DNA of 64,000 nucleotides from Pseudopyrenochaeta lycopersici (lineage: Eukaryota; Ascomycota; Dothideomycetes; Pleosporales; Pseudopyrenochaetaceae), in NCBI GenBank assembly GCA_003313425.1, contig NHZP01000059.1, positions 62,001 to 126,000 on the forward strand, read 5' to 3'. Under the pieces are notes generated by a model. The model saw only the letters and a program-made list of their open reading frames with translations. It searched no databases and had not been told where the DNA came from. A program made the translations under genes and the position numbers. The stretch's first letter is position 1. Every line of letters begins with the position of its first letter. Below, piece after piece: positions 12,501 through 23,024 of this stretch.

Positions 12501-15500
12501 ACTCTAAACTAGGCTTTATGCGAATTTAATAAAAAGCGTGCATAATATTAAATTTAGAAAAGATAATAGCTTTATTAAGCTTAGCTAAAGTCTCGCAGAA
12601 GAAAAGAATTAGGTATTAATCCTTAACAGAGGCTTCGTTAAGGTCTTAATAATCTACGCAGACTTAGATGCTACTACTAGGTTTAGTAATAATAAGTAAG
12701 TTATTTTGTGCAGTAGAGGGTCTCTAGAAGATAAAATCCTAGGCCTCTATCTCCTAAATATATTACTTAATAGCTTTAAACTGTTTACTAGAAAATAGTC
12801 TTACTTAATAATTAGGCACCTTAGCTCCTAGCTTAAGCTTAATCTTATAGTTATATTCTAAGTAATCTAGGAGCTTAGCCGCAGCTGCTTTATTAAACAC
12901 AGGAATAATTAAGGTATATTCCTTAAGCAGGTGCGGAGGCAGAATATCTCTTAACAAGACTTCCTTAGGAGGGTTAAAGAACTTATTATAGTCCTTTTGT
13001 GCTGCTGCGTAATAGATTTTTTATAACGCTCCTAGTAGTAAGCGCTAAACTATTATAAATAGAGAGTGGTTTTTTTGTTTAGTAAACGCCTGAATAGCTT
13101 ATAGCGAGACGACCTTAATGCCTACTGCAGGTTTAGTTTGCTAGTGTAGTACTTAGTGTTCGTCATCTGGCTTTACTAGGGCTGCAGTATCTAACTTTGC
13201 CTGTTATTAGCTAGTCTTACTTTTATTCCTGCTATCTGTAGAGGAACTAGGCTGTGTAGAGGCGTTAGGCGTGGCTTACTCGCAGACGACTTATAGTGTA
13301 TACGAGTGTTGCTAGTATTCTGTTTAGTAGTATGCGTTAAGGAATTTAATTATACTTTAATAGTAATTAAAGCGTAGTGCGTGCAGTTTCCTCTAGCAGA
13401 ATCCTAATACTAAGTTAAAGGCCCTATACTAGTTAAGAATATAGGCGGAAGTATACTTAAAGTAGGAATTAATTTTTATATAGAATTTAACCCTATAAGT
13501 AATAAATTCTAAAGTAACGCCTTTATATCCTTTATATATAATAGGCGTAATAAGAGGAATTAGTTAGAACCTCTAGGTAAGCTAGAGGAACTGCTGTAAG
13601 ATAAAGTTCGCATCTACTCTATTATCTGCTAATATCCAGGCGACGTAGGGGGTGTTTTCTTATTATCTAATTATGCTTAAGAAAGCAAACTAGTCTAAGC
13701 TGTCTAGACACAGCTTATCTTTCTAGATAGCCTGCATGCGTTATAGGAGTGCCTGCGCTACGGGCTTATATATATTACCCTAGTAAGTAGCAGCTAGCGT
13801 AGTTTCCTAAGACTAATTATTAACCCTAGATAAAGGACTTTTATCTAAGGTTACTCTTCCCCTAAATAAATAATATCCTTAGCTTCGTTACTATTGCTAT
13901 TAGAGGCTTCTTTGTAGTTAGAGTTACTAGTCTCTAGGCTTGCGTGCACGTAACGATTAGTAGCTGGGTTACTGCGCAGATTTCCTTAATACTAGTTACG
14001 GCTGGGGTCCGCGTTATAAGGCTTAAGACTGTTAGCTAGCTTATAGTTACCTATTCTATTGTCTTTAAATAACGGACGTAGGCCTAGAGTAGGCTTACTG
14101 GCTTTCTTAATAGGCTTATCCGCCGCCGTCCTTAGAACAAATTTACAAGGCAGTGCCAGGCTTAGTCTGGCTGGCGCGTTACGCCCCTTCGTTCGATTGG
14201 CGAGATACTGAGGTAATTACTAGAGGTCGTAGCTCTAATATGTATTGTTAATTGTATTATAAAGAGATTAGAAGTTAGCAGCAGTATAGATAGCAGGCGC
14301 GCTGCTAAGGCTCTGTTGGAGATAGCCTAGAAGCTTAGCCTAAAGCTTATACGCTTAAGTTACGGTAATCTATTTAAGCTGAGTAGTAATAGCGTTAAAC
14401 TCTGTCTAGAACAGAGCCTATACTTTAACTATAGTAGGGTATTCTAGCGAGCTACGTTCTAGGAAGACTAAAGCATTATATTACTATTCTACTGCAACGT
14501 AGTAGTTATAGTTACTAAAGATAGAGTTAAGGATATAAAAACACTTAAAGTTGTCCTTATATTAATATAAAAACCTATTAGGCTCTTATAGTAAGGTTTA
14601 AGCAGAACTGCTAGTAGCTTAAAAGATAAATTATGCTCGTATATTATTATGTTGCTAGTCTAACCTGTTATTTTTAAAATAGTTAAGCATCTTCGTAATC
14701 TACCTATAAAGATTAGGACCCCTAGAGTATACTAGAGGCACCTAAATTTACTTATTCTTTATAGATAAGAACTAATATAACACCTTAATCTTATAGTAGA
14801 GCTTAGTTAGATAAGGGCTTAGCGTTACTATGTTACCTAGGGATATTTAGTATTTATAAGTAAGAGGAAGGTTAGTTAAGAGCGGAACACGCTAAAGGGA
14901 ACTAAACTTATTAAGAATACCGCCTGCTGCGTTACCTTGTAGGAGGATTTGTGTAGGCGTACTTATTCCTCTTAGCAGAGGCTTATTTATAGCTCTTAGG
15001 GCTAGCTGTAATAGAGTAAGTCTAGTAAGGCCTAAAACCTTAGGAGAGCTAGATAATAGCTAGTTACGTAACGCAGAGTTACGCTTATTCTTAATTTCTT
15101 ATAATAAACCTTCTAAGGTCTTATAGTTAGCAACGAGCTTATTCTACTACTCGCTAAGCTTATTATATTCTTTAACTAGCTTATCCTTTTATTAAGTAAA
15201 GCTGCGTTATTATTTAGTTAGTTCCTGCTTTAGAGTAGAAGCGTTAAGGTAGTGTGTCTCTAATAACTTCTTATCCTTGTTAAGAGTATGCAGGGCACAC
15301 CTAAATAGTGTTATTAGGCGTGTAAGTTGCGTAGGCTTAAGGCTTAAGAACTTACTAGAGTAGTTCTTTACAAGCTAGATACTTAAGAGTACTAATTACT
15401 AAATAGAAGTAGGTAGACTTAAGCTCGCGGATAGTAGCAAACCTAGAAAGCTACCTAGAGGAAGATAGTTATTAAAGTCCTTAGGGAGACCTAGATTAGC

Positions 15501-16100
15501 AGCTTCCTTACGTAGCTGTATCTAATAAGCTCCCTTAGCACGCTGTGTCGTATCGCGAGAGAAGGAATATAGGTTAACTTCCTTAGTTAATAAGTTAGTA
15601 CGGGAGCTTATTAGCGTAAATTTAGGGTACTCTACGTCTTTAATAATAAGGTTTTCTAAGATAACTAGTTCTAAATCCTCTATAGCCTTATTCTTATTTT
15701 TCTCCTAGCGTTAATAAGCCTTTTCCCTAAGTTAATTACGAGCCACCTGTGTTTTAGCTAACGCGTTATCTTTCTAATAGGCTTAAAATTTAGGCTGCTA
15801 GCTAGAAGACCCTTTATTATAAGAGCTGTCTGCTATTAGGCTAAATAAAGAAGGTTAGATAGAAGTAAGAGTAGCTGTAGTAGTAAAAGTAAAAGTTAAA
15901 GTAAAACTAGAGGGAATCCTTAAGCTTTAGTAAGCAGACTTAAGATTTAACTATTAGTTAAGTAGTGTTATTAGTTAGGTGAGGTTACTAGGACTAGGAT
16001 AAATACTTAGGAGTATTATATATAGGCTAAGTTTAGAGAATTACCTAATTAGGAAGTTTTAGAGGGTAAATACGTGCTTAAGGCAGCACGTACGCGTAAT
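9545..16100 (-). pseudogene. Gypsy gag-pol relic with chromodomain
   Basis: Minus-strand reading with numerous stops. Reverse transcriptase is recognisable at about 12.7-12.1 kb: the catalytic box near 12350-12370 reads TYLDNILVFLE where YLDDILVFSE is expected. A KLEFYIDCIKFLGIIINKGI-like segment follows at about 12250-12190. RNase H and integrase lie between roughly 12.0 and 10.0 kb but are too degraded to place precisely. At about 9765-9640 a KREWQYLIKxTGYLKPT segment followed by PATEYPNNYDA matches a chromodomain, which in this group targets insertion to histone-marked chromatin. The frame continues to about 9545. The gag region (16.1-14.5 kb) is only inferred by position. Confidence 0.75.
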
Positions 16101-16521
16101 TAAAATACACGCATAGACTGTAGTGTGTAAAAGTAAGAATAATCTCTAGAGTGTTCCTATTTAAGGAAGGGAATAATAGGACGTATCTTATTAATAATAA
16201 TCCTAGCGTTTAGGTAGTGTAAAGCGCAGGTACTAAGGTGCGAAACAGGTTATTAGTAAGAAAACTTAGCAAATTCTAGGCTATTCTAAAGCTTAACTAA
16301 GGGGGAATAGCTTGTAAAATTTTAGCTAAACTAGCAGCAGAGGATAGCACCGTAAATTGACTATTGTGCGAGGGCTATCCTAAAGCTTAACTAAGGGGGG
16401 ATAGGATCTAGTCCTAGTACGTTAGTACTACCTTACTGTTAAACTCACCTAAGAGGTAACAGCTTAAGTAACTGTGTGTTAACCACGGAGAGGAGCTAAA
16501 GCGCTGTATGATCTGCTATTA

Positions 16522-16823
16522 TGTAAGGCAGTTAACACGCATAGTTAGGACGGTCTTAGTTAAAGAAACTCAATTTAAAAGGAAATGGACAAAATAGCAG
16601 ATACCTCTCACCTTCGGGGGAGAGGTGCTGCCTATATACATGAGCTAGAGCAGGCTAGTCCCGATCCAGTTACCTAGCTTGGTGAAAGGTAAGAGGTAAC
16701 AGTTACCTTTCACCTGCGTCTAGTAACTTGGCAGGATCGTTACCTTTCACCTGCGTCTAGTAACTTGGAAGGATTGAACCCTTTCACCTGCGTCTAGTAA
16801 CCTGAAAGGATTGAACCCTAACA
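16522..16823 (-). repeat. Gypsy 5' LTR (element orientation)
   Basis: 302 bp, starting TGTAAGGCAG and ending CCCTAACA on the plus strand, with the same three-copy CCTTTCACCTGCGTCTAG array as the other LTR. It keeps more ancestral C and G than its partner (for example GGATCGTT against GGATTGTT). Confidence 0.9.
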
Positions 16824-16828
16824 ATAGT

Positions 16829-16971
16829 AAGGCTAATATAACAGAAGTCCTAGAAGTATAAAGGGCAAGAGAACACAGTAGAAGAAAAAATAAAGATAAT
16901 TATAATTAACACATAATTAATTTATCGCAATTATTAATTCTGAAAAACGCATTTTAGCATTTTATCTGACA
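16829..16971 (+). repeat. Copia 3' LTR, right half
   Basis: 143 bp aligning to the last 143 bp of the LTR at 3758-3951 and ending TCTGACA. It follows directly on the Gypsy element and its ATAGT duplication, which proves that Gypsy inserted into an already resident Copia LTR. Confidence 0.85.
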
Positions 16972-18830
16972 ATAGTACTTAAGTATATTATAGTTTAGGT
17001 CGTAGGCCTTACTCTAAGAGAGTAGCTTAATAGTCAGACTTATAGTTATTATAGTATAAGTAATACGTAAGAACTCTTTCTAGTGCGTTAGCTAAGGTAA
17101 GATTAATAGTTAATGTTATTCTAGGATAGGAAACAGACTAGTGTGTTAAGGTCCTGCTAAGTAAGCACTATTATAGTCTCTAATCTTAGATAAAAGAGAG
17201 AAGCTCTTTAGCGTGCTGTAAGAGCATGTAGTTAGTCTCTCTGTAGCTATAGGCTAGGTAGTGTTAGTTAAAGTCTCTTGTAAGTATAATTTAAGTTAGT
17301 CTAGTAGTGTCCTTAGTAGCTTCCTTAATAGTAGCTTATATCTTATTAAGTGTAGGCTGCATAGAAACATTCTCTAAGATTTAATAGTAGCTGAGCGGTA
17401 GGACGTACATAGAGAAGATAAGCAGCTGCACTTTATCTATTTACACCTTTACTACTGCTATGTCTAGGCTGTTATATTATACTTATTAATAGGCTAACGT
17501 AGAGATACGCTTGTTTACGTACAGTAAACAGCGTTTTCTAACTTCTTTATCTAAGTGCGTAGGCTTGTAAAGCTGCTATAGGCAGTAGTTAACATACGTT
17601 TAATATACTATTACTAGTAGCTCTTAAATAAAGAGGATATTAATATCTTAGGTTTTATAGTTATTAATAAGCGCTTCTATAGCCGCTTGTGATCTTATAA
17701 TGTTTAGCTATAGTATCTAAAGATTTTCCCTTTTTATTATGTTATATTAGATGTAGTTTGTCTCTTGCATTCTCTATCCCCTGTTAGGTAAGCCCTGTTA
17801 TAGTTAACATAGCTTACTGTCGTATCTAGTGGGCAGTCTTAGCGGTCATATTGTCTAGCACAGAAACTACACCTTATTTATTCTTTATAAGACCACGCTA
17901 GGTAGCTAAAGGCTTAGCATCTATAGCATTACTTCTTTTTAATCTAGTACAGCTTAATGCTGCTAATATATTGCTAGCTAACTAGTAGTCTATTATTAGT
18001 TACCTATTCTACTGCTTTAGCTATGTTAAACTATATCCCTAGCGAAGCTAATCTTCCTAGTTGTTTCCTTTTACTCTTAAGCTATGCAATTTCCTATATA
18101 TTATAGCCTTTAGTTGTTATATTATTCTCCTCTATAATTTTCTAGATACTTTATACTTTATTCTCTAGTAACTAGAAATCTTTAGTTAGGGTGTAGTAGA
18201 CTATAATCCTAAAACGCGGTTTAACTAGTTTCGTACTATTTCCTAATTTCTTAAGCTATTCTATATTATTCTTTACTATTTTTATAGATTACTAATCCTT
18301 AAATTAGATTACGTACCCTATTTTAGTTATCCTAACCCCTACTACTTATACGTCTTTTATTATAGTAGTATTTAAGAGGGCGCTTTAAATATAGGTGTTA
18401 GCTAAGCCTATAGATAGGTATCTTATAAAGGCTGTGTTATCGCTATTAGTACTTAATTTTTATTACGTGCTAATTTAAATGCAGTTCTGTTCTCTATCTA
18501 GATTATTAGTATTTATAGTTCTCATAAGGTCTGTATTTAGTTCTGTTGTACTTCTACTTCCCGCTACTATTACTTATAACTATGTTAGTAGTGCTAAAGC
18601 TAAGTAGGTGCTTAGTTGCGTTTAGAGGCACTAGATCTCTTTAAGGAGCTCTGCGTTTTAGGTCTTTAAGTTTAGTTACTTAGACTTAAGCTTAGTAAGG
18701 TTATTTCTAATATCTTAAATAATATTATTTTACTATAATATAGTCTCTTTAAGGTTCGCGATAAGCTACGTAACCTTATCTAAATTTATACCCTTTCCTT
18801 CGCCTCTGCCTGTAAACTTAATGCTAGGCG
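16972..18830 (-). mobile_element. LINE relic, 5' part (ORF1 and upstream ORF2)
   Basis: The sequence to the right of the Copia element is TA-rich and degraded in the same way as 1390-3757, and has its coding sense on the minus strand. At about 17900-17830 the minus strand reads a zinc-knuckle-like cluster (CSFCxxQYD...DCPL), typical of the gag-like ORF1 of fungal Tad-type LINEs. Position and orientation fit the 5' half of the LINE whose reverse transcriptase lies at 3720-3380. Continuity across the insertion is inferred from orientation and gene order. The endonuclease domain was not individually recognised. Confidence 0.55.
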
Positions 18831-19387
18831 TCTTTGTAGTACCTGTAAAAGTAGTTATGTTGTTCCTGCGTCTTTTAAGTAATCTTGTAACTCGCCTAAA
18901 TTCTAAGAGTAGTAGTGTGCTCTATTGTGGAGTTGGACACGTGGCTTGTAGGGAGCTAATAGGGGAGCTAAGGAGCTCCCTAATGGCCAGGTCAGCTATC
19001 AGCTTTTCCTCTAAGAGTCGGAGTCGTATTCAATTACAGTCTAGGTCGTCTTTTCCTCCTCTTACAGTCGTTAGCGAAATCGGCTTCACCTTTCATTATC
19101 TACAGTCGCTAGCCTCATTATCTACAGTCGCTAGCGAAATGGGCTTCCGCTCGAGTGCGAGCGCAACATCGCTTGTTGAACAAAAGTCTTGGCACCCCAC
19201 CTTATGTAGCTAGTAGGGCGCCATTCTTGGATGCACCTGATTTGCCATAGTACAGTACAAGAGATGTAACTAGTTTGTCTAGTTTGTCCAGTCTGTAAAT
19301 AGCAATGTGCCAAGTTTCCTTGTCTGCACTGGCACTGGCCCGCATCCCACTCCCTCTTCCCATAACCATCCGCACAGTGAGCTAAAC
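18831..19387. other. Edge of the AT-rich block; short tandem duplication
   Basis: Base composition shifts abruptly to about balanced GC near 18.84 kb. A 130-codon open frame spans 18821-19213 on the plus strand but shows no recognisable domain and contains serine-rich low-complexity sequence. The 20-bp unit CATTATCTACAGTCGCTAGC is present twice, at 19094-19113 and 19116-19135. This could be the less mutated 5' end of the LINE or unrelated spacer. Confidence 0.4.
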
Positions 19388-19651
19388 ATGGATAAAGCCA
19401 GTCAAGTATTGGCCGAAGGCCTTCCCGAAGGTATGCCTCACACATTTACTGCTCTAGCAACACATGGCAACGTCGCCATCTCTACCCTCCATCATCGTGC
19501 ACAAGGACGACGCTCGATAGAAGCCAAAGCCGAAAGCCAACGGTACCTCACCCGGTACGAAGCGAACGCAGTCGTCGAGTTCTTGTTAAAACAGAAGGCT
19601 TTTAACAGAGCTGAAGAAATCCGAGTCTGTCGGGTCGCTAAGCTGGCTTGA
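19388..19651 (+). pseudogene. Pogo/Fot1-type transposase, N-terminal fragment
   Basis: From ATG 19388 the frame reads MDKASQVLAEGLPEG, then STLHHRAQGRRSIEAKAESQ and RYLTRYEANAVVEFLL, the helix-turn-helix (Psq/CENP-B type) start typical of fungal Tc1/mariner pogo-Fot1 transposases. The frame stops after about 87 codons, just where the second helix-turn-helix and DDE catalytic domain should begin, and no DDE motif follows. It is a truncated DNA transposon remnant with no visible RIP. The homology is recognised by pattern and was not searched. Confidence 0.7.
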
Positions 19652-20065
19652 AATCGATATGACAGGCGTATTACGGTCCGGTGATTGACTCCGGGATAAG
19701 GTAGGTCATTGATGCTCTGATGAGCTACAACTACGTACTTCTAGGCCGAAGAGCTCTAGGCTTGATGCGTCACTGAGCTGGGTCGAAATGGTGGAAGGAC
19801 TGCGCTCGGACAATCCAGGAGTAGATGACCGGGACGGGGGAGTGTAGTCCTTGTCTGACCCAGGGTTGAGGCGTATATACCTCTTATACGATTTAAAGAA
19901 ATGTGGAAACCGCCTTCGGTCAACGAAGCATTGTGGTTCTTTATTACAAAATGTAGTAGGTCTTTTTGGTCGAAGATTATACTTCCTCGCCGTGTTCGTA
20001 TATGCTATAGGTCCTCTGTTTCTTTCATGGTTTCGGCCCGATATTTCTTCGCTTCGACCGGCGTC
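19652..20065. other. Spacer without recognisable gene
   Basis: No protein or RNA gene was recognised. Overlapping short open frames on the plus strand (19851-20158) lack domains and appear to be chance. Confidence 0.5.
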
Positions 20066-20341
20066 TCAGGAGTTGATGGTAGGGCCGATGATGGGCGACC
20101 CCGTCCCGTCGATCAAGGATCGTGTGCGCCGTGCGTAGGCTCCCTTGACTCCGTTTAGAGCTATGGATGGAAAGTGCTTCCTTTGAATCTCTCTGAAGTC
20201 CCAGCCTTGTGCCCGAAGACGTACGAGATTGTCAAGTTCCGCTTCTGTCCAGAGATGTCGCGGAGTTCGTCGCCGTGTTTGAATTCGTCTTCTTAGAAAT
20301 TGGGAAACGTCGAATTCGTGGCGAGTTGTAGGGGTCAACAT
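20066..20341 (-). CDS. Small Myb/SANT-like DNA-binding protein
   Basis: A 91-aa frame with an ATG at 20341. Residues about 30-74 (LWTEAELDNLVRLRAQGWDF, then REIQRKHFP and LNGVKGAYARRTR) fit the Myb/SANT-like helix-turn-helix used by many short fungal proteins: an acidic first helix after the W, a central REI helix and a basic third helix. The N-terminal 29 residues are arginine-rich and could act as a nuclear signal. A purine-rich leader precedes the ATG. The protein is very short, so it could be a genuine small regulator or a fragment of a larger gene. There is no support from neighbours. Confidence 0.45.
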   Translation of the reverse strand: MLTPTTRHEFDVSQFLRRRIQTRRRTPRHLWTEAELDNLVRLRAQGWDFREIQRKHFPSIALNGVKGAYARRTRSLIDGTGSPIIGPTINS

Positions 20342-21280
20342 CCTCTTCTTCTTCCCTTACACTCCGTGTTTCTCGTGGAGAGGTGTAGGTAAAGCGCGTT
20401 GTATGAGGCAAGGTTGATGAAACTTGGTTTCGGCCCTTTAATGTTGGTGTTGGTGATAGTCTGTCAGCTTCAGGCTTTCTCTCGCCTTGTCGAGGTCTCT
20501 CTTGTTTGTATATATTCCTATATCTTTAGTATGGTGGTTAGGTTGGTAAGTTTATGCTTATAACTTGTGTGCAGAAGCTTAGCTGTTGATATATGAGGCT
20601 CCAAGTCAGCTTGTGTGCAGATTCCGGGCTCATAACCTGTTGAGACAAGTGATAGTTGTTCATTGTTCATCTTATTCTAGGCACAAGTTAGCGGATAGTG
20701 CACATGAGTCTTGGCACGCTGAACATGACTCAGTCAACGTACAAAGTACTAAAAACGGACTGCTTGGCCTTCAAAGGCTTTAGCGTTTGATCGGCACCAA
20801 GAAAATAGCGGATTCTGGATTTGAAACAGCTCATAGAAATGCGGGGATTCCTCTGCGTGGGATTGTTGAGGCGGTTGCCGGCTGGACAAGCTATTCCAAG
20901 TAGCCAGGCTTGGCAAAACAGCGTAGCAAAGGCCACTCTGGAGACGGTTTCCGTGATTCCCAAAAGAGAGGCAAAATGAACTGTTTGGCAGGATAAGCTT
21001 GCAACTATTCCTCTGTTGCAACCTTGCAAAAGGGTTACGGCCAAGACTTCGCATAAAGCTGGGGTTGCGTATTCTGAATTCACAATACGCAACTCTCCCG
21101 GGCCGATCATGCCCTTCATAATCAGCAGGAATAAATATGTCGCTAAAGGTCCTTACCATCGTGAATCCATGTTTAATTGCGATGAGCCACTTAATCTGCA
21201 ACCAGAAGTGGCAGCGTTAGTTTCAGCAGTGGCTATAGCCTAGCCTCTATCACTAGCAAGATCAGCAGCTCTATAAATGA
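20342..21280. other. Spacer upstream of the secreted-protein gene
   Basis: No gene was recognised. Overlapping minus-strand frames at 20730-21201 share no family signature. A 10-bp inverted/direct repeat (GCGTATTC...GAATTC...AATACGCA) occurs near 21067-21090. Confidence 0.4.
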
Positions 21281-21288
21281 TATATAAG
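21281..21288 (+). promoter_or_regulatory. TATA box of the secreted-protein gene
   Basis: TATATAAG lies 162 bp before the chosen ATG (21443), with a second TATAAA 9 bp upstream. It is followed by a CT-rich leader (CTTCACCTCACTGC, CATCAACC), the usual look of fungal 5' leaders. Confidence 0.55.
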
Positions 21289-21442
21289 AGCGGAAGCTCA
21301 TTCCTAACTTATTTCTCTTCACCTCACTGCATTCGTTTCTTGCCTTGCATCCATCAACCACGCTCGCTTCTTGACTATCTTTACACTTCACAGCTATCAA
21401 CCTTTCTTTCATTTAGTTCCACTTCACCACTTAAGCCTGAAA

Positions 21443-22169
21443 ATGCATCTCAACCTTGGTAACTTGCTCCTTGCTGGCAGCGCCCTTGCAGTTCACGCAG
21501 ACGCTGGGCTTATTAGCCAGATTACCAAACGCCAGGCTCTCTGCAAGACGTGCCCTCTCAACCTGGGCGGAATTGTCAAGCAAATCTTCGGAATGAGCAC
21601 CAAGCTACAGTCGAAGAAGGACTGCCGTTGGGAAGCAACTTTTGGTCTGCCCACAGACTTGGGAGGTTCTAGTAAGCCAAGCTACGACCATTTGAGTACG
21701 TGGACGTCTTTTGCATTATTTATGGTGGCGAATAATAAAACTTGTGCTGATTGTACTTTTCACCGAAGTTCGTGTTAACTACGACGAGAACGCCAACACC
21801 TGTTCAGTAGAGACCAACAACCGTATTGAAGCCATGGGCGACAACCTGTACTGCGTCCAGGGAGGGTGCGGTGTCAAAGCGGTCACCGACACTCACGCCA
21901 TTGTCTCATGGGGAGCATGCGTTATGAAGGATACTGTCAACTTCGTGCCCGGCCAGAACCTGGGTTCCAGAGAGTGCGTCGATGCCCAGGGTGAGATCAA
22001 ATTTTCACGATTCCACAACAGCGAGCACTGCTCGGGATCTTCCATGATCAGCGCGCACGTTGGCCAGCGTGATCATCGCGGCTTCTCGCCCAGCGAGCGA
22101 AATGGGGGAACATTCTGGGGAGGGGTTGTGGCATTTTGCAGTGCCTTGGGTACTGGTGCAGCTCAGTGA
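21443..22169 (+). CDS. Small secreted cysteine-rich protein, effector-like
   Basis: Two exons, 21443-21695 and 21769-22169, joined in phase by a 73-nt intron with donor GTACGT, a CTGAT branch site and acceptor AAG; the product is 217 aa. ATG 21443 starts a signal peptide (hydrophobic core LGNLLLAGSALAV, cleavage near residue 19-21), followed by a Kex2-type dibasic site KR at residues 29-30. The mature part has ten cysteines (34, 37, 61, 96, 113, 118, 135, 154, 172, 208), an even number fitting five disulfides. No known domain was recognised. A TATA box and a CT-rich leader precede it. It lies at the border of the RIP-mutated repeat block, a common setting for secreted effectors of plant-associated fungi. 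Secretion is strongly supported; the effector role is inference. Confidence 0.82.
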
Positions 22170-23024
22170 AGATGCATCTATGAATATGGAATCTTGCAAT
22201 CCAGTGATGAGCAAACACTAGCCAATGATACAAGTGAGTAAAAGATACTTATCTTGAAACATAGTCATGTGTCCTTCCAGGTCTGGCCATTGATATGCGT
22301 GTCTTGGTGTAAAGACTATAGTAAGTCCATTTAATCAAGGGCATACATCGGCGATAGCCAATATCTGTGGGGAGGTTACAGTAGACATCGTAGGTTTCCC
22401 AACGTTACCTCTATCAACAATATTTTACGCAGTATTTTTATTCGAGCTTATTTACTTAGTTGTATACAAATAAAACTTACAGATTACAGTAAACAGTTGT
22501 AGAATATTAGCTAGAAGTAATAGTGTTGTAGATTTATAGGTAAAATTAGTCGTCTTATTGCTTCTAAACGTTAACAGTACTTAGATACTAACGGCTGAAC
22601 TAAGGTTAAAAAGTCCCGAGACTCTCTCCGTCCGATTAAGAATGAGTAAGATAAATCTGGGATATGCTGCTTAACTAGCGCAAATACCTCTTCGCATAGA
22701 CGGGCTTAAGCTAACAAAATGGCTCCTCCTTCCCTCCTCTATCCTCCTAAGAGCTATTACCCGTCCTCCTTAGGTGATAATACTATAGTTATAAATATAG
22801 TGATTATAAATGCACTTAAGTTCTAGAAGCTTCTTAAAGAATGCTGTAGTAGTAAAACGAATCTTATTAACTATATATTCCTTGCAGGTACAACGAGAAC
22901 ATTTTCCGGGCTAGTTTACGCATTAGCTACCTGTATGTTGCAAGCGTAAGGAGCTGACTATTTAGTGCTCCGTCTCACTCGTTACTTCCTGGTGAGTAAA
23001 TGAAGTTGCTATACACCCTCGCTG
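22170..23024. other. Spacer with RIP-like patch
   Basis: 22380-22880 is TA-rich with few CpA dinucleotides, like the repeat block, but shows no recognisable domain. It probably represents another repeat remnant. No gene is supported. Confidence 0.45.

Larger units (their letters stand above)
8881..16823 (-). mobile_element. Ty3/Gypsy chromovirus, RIP-degraded, nested in Copia LTR
   Basis: A 7943-bp element bounded by 302-bp LTRs (8881-9182 and 16522-16823) and a perfect 5-bp duplication ATAGT (8876-8880 and 16824-16828). Coding direction is minus: a polypurine tract (AAAGGGGGGGG as read on the minus strand) abuts the LTR at 8881-9182, which is therefore the element's 3' LTR. Reverse transcriptase lies near 12.7-12.1 kb and a chromodomain near the end of pol at about 9.76-9.64 kb, which marks the chromovirus branch. 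The internal region is saturated with stops, while the LTRs are much less mutated. Confidence 0.88.
3758..16971 (+). mobile_element. Ty1/Copia retrotransposon, RIP-degraded, with nested Gypsy
   Basis: The element has a 5' LTR at 3758-3951 and a 3' LTR split into 8830-8880 and 16829-16971; the two halves sum to 194 bp, exactly the length of the intact 5' LTR. Removing the nested Gypsy element (8881-16823 plus one copy of its 5-bp duplication) gives an element of about 5.27 kb. The pol order on the plus strand (integrase region, then reverse transcriptase, then RNase H) is the Copia order. Flanking pentamers are CTAGT (3753-3757) and ATAGT (16972-16976), matching at four of five positions. It sits inside the LINE relic. 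Confidence 0.85.

Noticed and set aside
18821..19213. 130-codon open frame at the repeat-block edge
   Set aside because: Low-complexity serine-rich translation including a tandem duplication; no recognisable family.
20730..21201. Two overlapping minus-strand frames of 129 and 150 codons
   Set aside because: Same DNA open in two frames without a domain, typical of chance openness.
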